From contig NZ_JNIX01000010.1 of assembly GCF_000701445.1 (NCBI RefSeq), positions 248,001-312,000 on the forward strand: a stretch of 64,000 nucleotides of DNA. The letters are read 5' to 3'. Position 1 is the first letter of the stretch. The number at the start of each line of letters is the position of its first letter. Below, one piece after another: positions 57,523-64,000 of the stretch. Under the pieces are notes generated by a model. The model was not told the DNA's origin and made no database searches. It saw nothing but the letters and a program-made list of their open reading frames with translations. The DNA comes from Brevundimonas bacteroides DSM 4726. GTDB taxonomy: Bacteria > Pseudomonadota > Alphaproteobacteria > Caulobacterales > Caulobacteraceae. Position numbers and translations under genes: made by a program.

Positions 57523-60500
57523 ATGAACGCCCATGTCGCCCCGCCGCTCGGATCCCTCGCCCTGACCCAGGATTGGGACGCGCTGGATCACGGCAAGTTC
57601 GCCGACGAACCGACGGTGGTCCGCGGGCTGCTGGCTTCCATGCCGCTGGACCCTGCCGCCCGCCCCGCCGTCGTCGCCGAGGCCGTCAAACTGGTCGAGC
57701 ACGCCCGCCGCAGCCAGAAGAAGCAGGGCGTGGTCGAGAGCTTCCTGCAGGAGTTCTCGCTGGGCACGCGCGAGGGCCTGGCCCTCATGTGCCTGGCCGA
57801 GGCCCTGCTGCGCACCCCCGACGAGGAGACGCGCGATCGGCTGATCGCGGAGAAGATCGGGTCCGCCGACTGGGCCAGCCACCTCGGCCAGTCCGACAGC
57901 CTGTTCGTCAACGCCTCCACCTGGGGCCTGATGCTGACGGGCAAGCTGGTCGACGCCGACGATCAGGCCAAGTCCGACCTGCCGGGCTTCCTCAAGCGCA
58001 TCGCCGGCCGCCTGGGCGAGCCCGTCATCCGTCAGGCCGTGGCCACGGCGGTCAAGATCATGGGCGAGCAGTTCGTGGTCGGCCGCACCATCGAGGCGGC
58101 GCTGAAGCGCGCCGACCGCGAGGGCTGGCTCTGCTCCTTCGACATGCTGGGCGAGGGCGCCCGCACCGACGCCGACGCCGTCCGCTACGAACGCATCTAC
58201 GCCGACGCCATCACGGCGGTGGGCAAGACGGCCAGGGGTCAGGGCCCCGAGAGCGGCCACGGCGTCTCGGTCAAGCTGTCGGCCCTGTCGCCCCGCTATG
58301 AGGCGACGCAGGAAGCCCGCGTCTGGGCCGAGCTCTATCCGCGCGTCCTGCGGCTGGCGAAGATCGCGGCCGACGCCGACATCAACTTCACCATGGACGC
58401 GGAGGAAGCCGACCGGCTGGCCCTTTCGCTTAAGCTGCTGGACCGCCTCGCCCATGAGCCCAGTCTGGGCGACTGGAAGGGCCTCGGCCTAGCCGTTCAG
58501 GCCTATCAGAAGCGTGGCCCCGAGGTCATCGGCCGCGTCGCCGAACTGGCCCGGACGTCCGGCCGCCGCCTGATGGTCCGGCTGGTGAAGGGCGCCTACT
58601 GGGACACCGAGATCAAACGCGCCCAGGTGTTCGGTCGCACCGACTATCCCGTCTTCACGACCAAGGCGGCGACGGACCTGAACTACCTCGTCTGCGCCCG
58701 CGCCATGATCGAGGCCGCCCCGCACCTCTATTCCCAGTTCGCCACCCACAACGCCCATTCGCTGGCCGCCGTCCACCGCATGGCCCGCGACAAGGGGGTG
58801 AAAATCGAGTTCCAGCGCCTGCACGGCATGGGCGAGGCGCTTTACGACGCGGCCTTCGAGACGTTCGGCGCCGTGACGGTCCGCGCCTATGCGCCCGTCG
58901 GCGGGCATGAGGATCTGCTCCCCTATCTGGTCCGCCGCCTGCTGGAGAACGGCGCCAACTCTTCATTCGTCCATGCCCTGCTGGACGAGCGGGTGCCAGC
59001 CTCCGCCGTCGCCGCCGACCCCATCGCTAGCGTCGAGGCCCACCCCGACCGCCACGCCAAGATCCCCACGCCCAAGGACATGTACATGGATCGCCAGAAC
59101 TCGCTCGGCCGCGACTACTCCCAACGCGCCGACCGCGAGCGCCACGCGGCCGCCCTGGCCAAGGTCGATGCCGAGAAGCTCACCTCCGGCCCCCTGATCG
59201 GCGGCAAGCTGCTGGCCGGAACGAACCCGCAGGCCGTGACCAACCCGTTCGACACGACCCAGGTGCTGGGCCACGTCTCCGAAGCCACCGAGGCCGACCT
59301 CGACGCCGCAGTGAACGCCGCCGCCCGCGCCCAGGTGGCGTGGGATCGTAAAGGCGGTTCCGGTCGCGCGCCCGTCCTGCGCGCCATGGCCGATGCGCTG
59401 GAGGCGGACCTGGATCGCCTCGTCGCGCTCCTGAGCCGCGAGGCGGGCAAGACGCTGAACGACGGAGTGGCCGAGGTGCGTGAGGCCGCGGACTTCTGCC
59501 GCTACTACGCCATGCTGGCCGAGCGCGACTTCGGAGGACCCCAGCCGCTGAAGGGCCCGGTGGGCGAGATCAACCAGTTGGTCCTGCACGGCCGGGGCGT
59601 CTTCGCCTGCATCTCGCCGTGGAACTTCCCGCTCGCCATCTTCACCGGCCAGATCGCAGCGGCGCTGGCCGCAGGCAACGCTGTGCTGGCCAAGCCCGCC
59701 GAACAGACGCCCCTGATCGCGGCGGAGGCCGTGCGCCTATACATCAAGGCCGGTCTCGATCCGGATCTGCTGGCGCTGGTCCCCGGTCGTGGCGAGACGG
59801 TCGGGGCCAAGCTCGTCTCTCACCCCGGCATCGACGGCGTCGCCTTCACCGGCGGCACGGATACGGCGACGGCCATCAACCGCTCGCTGGCCAATCGCCC
59901 CGGCCCGATCATCCCCTTCATCGCCGAGACGGGCGGGCTGAACGGCATGTTCGTGGACACCACGGCGCTCAAGGAACAGGTGATCGACGACGTCATCCTG
60001 TCGGCCTTCGGATCGTCGGGTCAGCGGTGCTCGGCCTTGCGCCTGCTCTACGTCCCTCACGACGCCGCCGACGCCCTGATCGAGGGCTTGAAGGGGGCGC
60101 TGGCGGCCCAAGTCGTCGGCGATCCGTCCGACCCCTCCACCGACATCGGCCCGGTCATCGACGCCGACGCCAAGGCCATGCTGGAGGCCCACCTCAAGCG
60201 CCTGGAAGGCGACGCGAAGATAATCGCCCGCGCCGCCCTGCCCGCCGGCGCCGAGAAGGGCCACCTCTTCGCCCCGACCATCGCCGAGGTGCCGACTCCC
60301 GACTATCTTGAACGCGAGGTCTTCGGCCCCATCCTCCACGTCTGCCGCTACGAGCCGTCGAAACTGAAGGAGACGGCGGCGAAGCTGGCCGCCCGCGGCT
60401 ATGGCCTGACGCTGGGCGTCCACTCCCGCATCGAGGCCTTCGCCGAGGAGGTGGCGCGCCTGGTCCCCGCCGGCAACGTCTACATCAACCGCTCGATCAT

Positions 60501-60660
60501 CGGCGCGGTGGTCGGCGTCCAGCCCTTCGGCGGCGAGGGCCTGTCGGGCACCGGCCCCAAGGCGGGCGGTCCCTACAGCCTGATCCGCTATGCGTCGGAA
60601 AAGGCCATCTCGAACAACATCTCCGCCCAGGGCGGCGACCCCGCCCTGCTCAACCTCTGA
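57523..60660 (+). CDS. putA: Bifunctional proline dehydrogenase / P5C dehydrogenase
   Basis: This 1045-residue enzyme oxidises proline to glutamate in two steps. The FAD-dependent proline dehydrogenase barrel covers about 130-470 (including LMVRLVKGAYWDTEIKRAQ and QFATHNAHS). The aldehyde dehydrogenase covers about 530-1010, with ISPWNFPLAIFTG and the nucleophile C836 in SSGQRCSALRLL. The N-terminus starts MNAHVAPPLGSLALTQDWD and lacks the ribbon-helix-helix domain of trifunctional PutA, so it should not bind DNA itself. Its transcript would carry a 9-bp repeat and a putative leader frame. queG follows 31 bases later. Confidence 0.96.
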   Translation: MNAHVAPPLGSLALTQDWDALDHGKFADEPTVVRGLLASMPLDPAARPAVVAEAVKLVEHARRSQKKQGVVESFLQEFSLGTREGLALMCLAEALLRTPDEETRDRLIAEKIGSADWASHLGQSDSLFVNASTWGLMLTGKLVDADDQAKSDLPGFLKRIAGRLGEPVIRQAVATAVKIMGEQFVVGRTIEAALKRADREGWLCSFDMLGEGARTDADAVRYERIYADAITAVGKTARGQGPESGHGVSVKLSALSPRYEATQEARVWAELYPRVLRLAKIAADADINFTMDAEEADRLALSLKLLDRLAHEPSLGDWKGLGLAVQAYQKRGPEVIGRVAELARTSGRRLMVRLVKGAYWDTEIKRAQVFGRTDYPVFTTKAATDLNYLVCARAMIEAAPHLYSQFATHNAHSLAAVHRMARDKGVKIEFQRLHGMGEALYDAAFETFGAVTVRAYAPVGGHEDLLPYLVRRLLENGANSSFVHALLDERVPASAVAADPIASVEAHPDRHAKIPTPKDMYMDRQNSLGRDYSQRADRERHAAALAKVDAEKLTSGPLIGGKLLAGTNPQAVTNPFDTTQVLGHVSEATEADLDAAVNAAARAQVAWDRKGGSGRAPVLRAMADALEADLDRLVALLSREAGKTLNDGVAEVREAADFCRYYAMLAERDFGGPQPLKGPVGEINQLVLHGRGVFACISPWNFPLAIFTGQIAAALAAGNAVLAKPAEQTPLIAAEAVRLYIKAGLDPDLLALVPGRGETVGAKLVSHPGIDGVAFTGGTDTATAINRSLANRPGPIIPFIAETGGLNGMFVDTTALKEQVIDDVILSAFGSSGQRCSALRLLYVPHDAADALIEGLKGALAAQVVGDPSDPSTDIGPVIDADAKAMLEAHLKRLEGDAKIIARAALPAGAEKGHLFAPTIAEVPTPDYLEREVFGPILHVCRYEPSKLKETAAKLAARGYGLTLGVHSRIEAFAEEVARLVPAGNVYINRSIIGAVVGVQPFGGEGLSGTGPKAGGPYSLIRYASEKAISNNISAQGGDPALLNL

Positions 60661-60691
60661 CCCCGCCCGCGCAGGAGGCCCCAGGGCCGTC

Positions 60692-61807
60692 GTGACCGAC
60701 CTCCGCGACATCCTGCGCGCCAGGGCCGCCGAGCTCGGCTTCGACGTCTGCCGCTTCGCCTCGGCGGCGGAGCCCTGGTCCGCGGGCGAGCGCCTGCGCC
60801 ATTTCGTCGAGGCCGGTCGCCACGGCGAGATGGGCTGGATGGAGACCACCCTGGATCGCCGCAGCCATCCCACGGCCATGTGGGACGAGGCGCGCACCGC
60901 TGTCGTGCTCGGCATGAATTATGGCCCGCCCGCCGACCCCCTTGCCGAACTGGAGGATCGCTCGGCGGGCTACATCTCGGTCTATGCCCGGGGCGACGAC
61001 TATCACGAGGTCATCAAGGGTCGGCTGAAGACTCTGGCGGGGCAGCTCGCCGCGCGCCTCGGTGCCGAGGTCAAGGTCTTCGTCGACACCGCCCCCCTGA
61101 TGGAAAAGCCGCTGGCCCAGCGCGCCGGCGTCGGCTGGCAGGGCAAGCACACCAATCTGCTCAGCCGCGAGCACGGCAACTGGCTGTTCCTCGGCGTCAT
61201 CCTGACCGCCGCCGAGATCGAGCCCGATCCGCCGGAAACGGAACACTGCGGCACCTGCACGGCCTGTCTGGACGCCTGCCCGACGGCAGCTTTCCCCGCG
61301 CCGTTCCAGCTGGATGCGCGGCGGTGCCTCTCCTACCTGACCATCGAGCACGCCGGACCTTGGCCGGTCGAGTTCCGCCTGGCGGCAGGCTCGCGCATCT
61401 ACGGCTGCGACGACTGCCTGGCCGTCTGCCCCTGGAACAAGTTCGCTGATGCGGCACGCGAGGCGCGGCTCACGGCCCGAGAGGCCCTGGTGTCGCCGCT
61501 GCTGGCCGACCTCGCAGCGCTGGATGACGCCGCCTTCCGCGCCCTGTTCTCGAAGAGCCCGATCAAGCGCATCGGCCGCGACCGCTTCCTCCGCAACGTC
61601 CTCTACGCCATGGGCAACAGCGGAGATCCGGACCTGGTCGAAAGCGCCCGCGTCTTGCTGAACGACCCGTCGCCCCTGGTACGCGGCGCAGCCGTTTGGG
61701 CGCTGTCCCGGCTGCTGTCCCCGGCGGACTTCGACGCCTTGCGAAGCCGGTCAATCGCGGGAGAGTCCGACCTCTCGGTCTCCGAAGAGTGGAGGTCCGT
61801 CGCCTAG
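60692..61807 (+). CDS. queG: Epoxyqueuosine reductase
   Basis: This 371-residue cobalamin- and Fe-S-dependent enzyme makes queuosine in tRNA, the last step of its synthesis. Two [4Fe-4S] motifs are visible: CGTCTACLDACPTAAF and CDDCLAVCPWNKF. The N-terminal cobalamin-binding part includes VFVDTAPLMEKPLAQRAGVG and WQGKHTNLLS. A HEAT-like tail (NDPSPLVRGAAVWALSRLL) closes the protein. The GTG at 60692 is preferred: AGGG lies close upstream and it gives TDLRDILRARAAELGFD as N-terminus. It overlaps the convergent FKBP gene by CTAG. gluQ, which modifies queuosine further, is at 3245. Confidence 0.94.
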   Translation: MTDLRDILRARAAELGFDVCRFASAAEPWSAGERLRHFVEAGRHGEMGWMETTLDRRSHPTAMWDEARTAVVLGMNYGPPADPLAELEDRSAGYISVYARGDDYHEVIKGRLKTLAGQLAARLGAEVKVFVDTAPLMEKPLAQRAGVGWQGKHTNLLSREHGNWLFLGVILTAAEIEPDPPETEHCGTCTACLDACPTAAFPAPFQLDARRCLSYLTIEHAGPWPVEFRLAAGSRIYGCDDCLAVCPWNKFADAAREARLTAREALVSPLLADLAALDDAAFRALFSKSPIKRIGRDRFLRNVLYAMGNSGDPDLVESARVLLNDPSPLVRGAAVWALSRLLSPADFDALRSRSIAGESDLSVSEEWRSVA

Positions 61808-62325
61808 CCCGCCGCCAGGCCCACGCCGCGTCCGCCGCCCGGCACTGGGGCGACATCCAGAAGCTTGATCCGGAACACCAGCACCGAGTTCGGCGGAATG
61901 TCCGTCCCCTGCCCCTGTTCGCCATAACCGAGCGCTGGCGGAACATAGAGAATCCACTCGTCGCCGACCTTCATGCGTTGCAGGGCCTCGGTCCAGCCAG
62001 GCACGACCTGCTCGGCGGTGGTCACATAAGGTTGGCCCCGCGAGAAGGAGCTGTCGAACACCGTGCCGTCGGTCAGCGAGCCTTCATAATCGACCCGGAC
62101 CAGGTCGTTCCGATCCGGGCTGACCGCGCCGGACGGACCCGATTGGACGACCTTGTATTGCAGGCCGCTCTCGGTCGTCTGCACGCCCTCTTCCTTGGCG
62201 TTCGACTCCAGGAAGAACGCCGCCGCCCGGGCATTGGCCTCGGCGTCGACACCCGTATCGCCTGCCCCGCAGGCTGTAAGACCCAGGGTCGCCGCGACCG
62301 CGACACTAGCCCATCCGAAGCGCAT
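61804..62325 (-). CDS. FKBP-type peptidyl-prolyl isomerase lipoprotein
   Basis: This 173-residue protein has a lipoprotein signal with lipobox GLTACG (cysteine about residue 19). A single FKBP domain follows (about 70-162): VRVDYEGSLTDGTVFDSS, VVPGWTEALQRMKVGDEW and PPALGYGEQG. The glycine/valine tail extends past the domain. It should assist folding in the periplasm, attached to a membrane. Its start lies inside the end of ilvA (20-base overlap), so the two are one transcription unit. Confidence 0.93.
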   Translation of the reverse strand: MRFGWASVAVAATLGLTACGAGDTGVDAEANARAAAFFLESNAKEEGVQTTESGLQYKVVQSGPSGAVSPDRNDLVRVDYEGSLTDGTVFDSSFSRGQPYVTTAEQVVPGWTEALQRMKVGDEWILYVPPALGYGEQGQGTDIPPNSVLVFRIKLLDVAPVPGGGRGVGLAAG

Positions 62326-63508
62326 AGCCCTTGTCCCTCAAAGCCTGTCCGATCTCGTCGGCGTGGGCGCTATCGCGCGTTTCGACCATGATGTCGAACT
62401 CCGCCCCCTTGGCCGGTACGTCCAGCGCCAGGCGGTTGTGCACCACGTCGATGATGTTGCCGCCGACGTCGCCGATGACCGCTGCCATGGCCGACAGGAT
62501 GCCCGGCCGATCGTCGGACAGGATGCGATAGACGATCAATCTCCGTTCCCGGACCATCTCGCGGTTCAGCACCACCGCCAGCATGCGCGCGTCGATGTTG
62601 CCACCGCACAGGACGATGCCGACCTTTCTGCCCCGGAACCGCTCCGGATAGCGCAGCAGAGCCGCGAGACCTCCGGCCCCTGCACCCTCAGCCACCGTCT
62701 TTTCCAGGGTGGCGAAGAAGGCCACGGCCTTTTCGAAGTCCGGCTCGTCACAGACCATCACGTCGTCGACCAGCGGGTCGGCCAGGGCGAACGGGATATC
62801 GCCGACGGCCTTGATGGCGATGCCCTCGGCGATGGTGGCCCCGCCGCATTTCGGCGTCTCGCCTCTGCGCTTCGCGGTGAAGGACGGATACATGGCCGCC
62901 TCGACGCCATAGATCTCGATGCCCGGCTTCATCGCCTTGGCGGCGATGGCGCAGCCCGCGATCAGGCCGCCGCCACCGATCGGGATGATGAGGGCATCGA
63001 GGTCGGGCGCATCCTCGAGGAACTCGATGGCGCAGACGCCCTGGCCGGTGACGATGCCCTCGTCATCGAAGGCGGAGATGAAGACGTAGCCCTTCTCGTC
63101 CCGGAGCCTGTGGGCCTCGGCGGTGGAGCCGGTGAAGTCGGCCCCCTCGATCACCACCGTCGCCCCATGGCTGCGCGTGCCGTCGATCTTGGTGAAGGGC
63201 GTGCCCTCGGGCATGACGATCGTCACGGGGATGCCCAGCCGACCGCCGTGATAGGCGAGAGCCTGGGCGTGATTACCAGCGCTGGCCGCCACCACGCCCC
63301 GCCTGCGCTCGTCCGGCGTCAGCGACAGAAGCCGGTTGAGGGCTCCCCGCTCCTTGAAGCTGCCGGTGAAGTGCAGGTTGTCGTACTTCACCCAAACTTC
63401 GGCACCCGTCAGTTGGGACAGACGGCGCGAGTGGCGCACGGGGGTACGGTCGACCTGACCCGCGATGCGCGCCTGTGCCGCCTGTATGTCCGAAAACACG
63501 ACTGTCAT
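62306..63508 (-). CDS. ilvA: Threonine ammonia-lyase
   Basis: This 400-residue PLP enzyme deaminates threonine to 2-oxobutanoate, the entry to isoleucine synthesis. The PLP lysine is K52 in TGSFKERGAL, and the glycine loop is IPIGGGGLIAG. The C-terminal ACT domain (about 325-400; YRILSDDRPGILSAMAAVIG) points to amino-acid control. The short single-ACT form resembles catabolic TdcB-type or alphaproteobacterial biosynthetic enzymes; the two cannot be separated by sequence here. It is co-transcribed with the FKBP gene and diverges from a lipoprotein gene 170 bases away. Confidence 0.93.
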   Translation of the reverse strand: MTVVFSDIQAAQARIAGQVDRTPVRHSRRLSQLTGAEVWVKYDNLHFTGSFKERGALNRLLSLTPDERRRGVVAASAGNHAQALAYHGGRLGIPVTIVMPEGTPFTKIDGTRSHGATVVIEGADFTGSTAEAHRLRDEKGYVFISAFDDEGIVTGQGVCAIEFLEDAPDLDALIIPIGGGGLIAGCAIAAKAMKPGIEIYGVEAAMYPSFTAKRRGETPKCGGATIAEGIAIKAVGDIPFALADPLVDDVMVCDEPDFEKAVAFFATLEKTVAEGAGAGGLAALLRYPERFRGRKVGIVLCGGNIDARMLAVVLNREMVRERRLIVYRILSDDRPGILSAMAAVIGDVGGNIIDVVHNRLALDVPAKGAEFDIMVETRDSAHADEIGQALRDKGYALRMG

Positions 63509-63678
63509 GAGGGTCCTGTAGCCTTCCTCGCGGTCCGGTTCGCCTCGCGTCCGGCCGTCATCTGATCCGGCCTTGTGGCGCCCGCCACGACAGGTCGCAA
63601 CCTTGACCTTGCGCCCGCGTTGGGCGTCATCTGGGCTCGCCCGTGAAGCGAACCATTCGAACCGTTCCAGAGAGCGCC

Positions 63679-64000
63679 ATGTCCGTCCGCACCGCCCTTG
63701 TTTCCCTCGCCGCCGTCTCGGCCCTGGCCGCCTGCGCGCCCACGCCCGGTCCGGGGATGATCAGCGGCCCGGCCCCCTTCGTCGCATCGGATTTCGCTTG
63801 GTCGGCGCAGAGCGGATCGGCCTCCGTCGATGGCCGCGTCGCCTATCGCCTGGACGGCCAGGCCTTCGCCTGCACCGGCTCGGTCGCCCTGACGCCCGAC
63901 ACCCCCTACACCCGCCAGCGGTTCCAGACCCTCTATGGCTCGACCGACAGTGCCGCGGTGCCCGAGGCCGTGGTGCGGGCCCGGACGGTGGCCGATCCGA
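63679..64000 (+). CDS. Partial lipoprotein, unknown function (cut by window end)
   Basis: The frame starts MSVRTALVSLAAVSALAACA, a lipoprotein signal with lipobox ALAAC (cysteine at residue 19), and stays open to the window end (107 codons visible). The visible mature part includes SGSASVDGRVAYRLDGQAF and TPYTRQRFQTLYGST. No family is recognised. The ATG has AGAGCG before it. The region 63509-63678 shared with ilvA contains a TTGACC that could be its -35. Confidence 0.7.
   Translation, partial: MSVRTALVSLAAVSALAACAPTPGPGMISGPAPFVASDFAWSAQSGSASVDGRVAYRLDGQAFACTGSVALTPDTPYTRQRFQTLYGSTDSAAVPEAVVRARTVADP

Overview
The window is a GC-rich, gene-dense chromosomal segment of an alphaproteobacterium, most likely a Caulobacterales member close to Brevundimonas. 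I infer this from chpT next to cheY/cheR-type genes, recA near alaS, several families typical of the group (S46 peptidases, DUF885, DUF1491, DUF2939), many GTG/TTG starts, and heavy use of 4-nt overlaps between genes. No rRNA, tRNA, CRISPR array or prophage was seen. No stretch over 300 bases lacks a gene.

Layout. 60-5463: HNH nuclease, UPF0126 channel, 3-methyladenine glycosylase, cupin oxygenase, gluQ, DMT exporter, cold-shock protein. 5669-11690: extensin-like protein, ppk2 and two tandem S46 dipeptidyl-peptidases. 11897-14865: DevC/DevA/DevB-like ABC exporter. 14999-18433: ahcY behind a strong palindrome, an unknown protein, a HIG_1 protein and a PduO-type adenosyltransferase. 18657-29324: mmsA, prfC, an Old Yellow Enzyme, a gluzincin-TPR protein and hypotheticals. 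29321-32156: cysQ-like gene, chpT, a CheY-like receiver and cheR. 32250-35872: M28 peptidase, DUF1223 protein and DUF4344 lipoprotein.

35929-39191 is the accessory part: a complete 3,263-bp IS1595-family element. It has 27-bp terminal inverted repeats (23 of 27 matching) and an identical 8-bp target duplication (GCCCGAAA) on both sides. Besides an ISXO2-type transposase it carries five passenger genes, including a DUF3800 gene and four small or unknown ones. It sits immediately upstream of the recA promoter.

39310-49677: recA, a photolyase-like protein with apparently swapped domain order, a DCC protein, alaS, a DUF885 hydrolase, two DUF2939 proteins and icd. 49870-57213: small genes, a TrxB-like reductase, a divergent SDR/ArsR pair sharing an operator, and an operon of an FAD reductase plus two Tat-type DUF885 hydrolases. 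57375-64000: a putative 45-codon leader ORF in front of putA, then queG, an FKBP lipoprotein, ilvA and a lipoprotein cut by the window edge.

Themes. There are many exported peptidases (two S46, three DUF885, M28, a gluzincin, DUF4344), which suggests peptide scavenging; PutA, MmsA and IlvA would use the released amino acids. Six convergent gene pairs end on one shared CTAG. Several intergenic spaces are filled by paired palindromic repeats, in one case the whole 5' region of ppk2.
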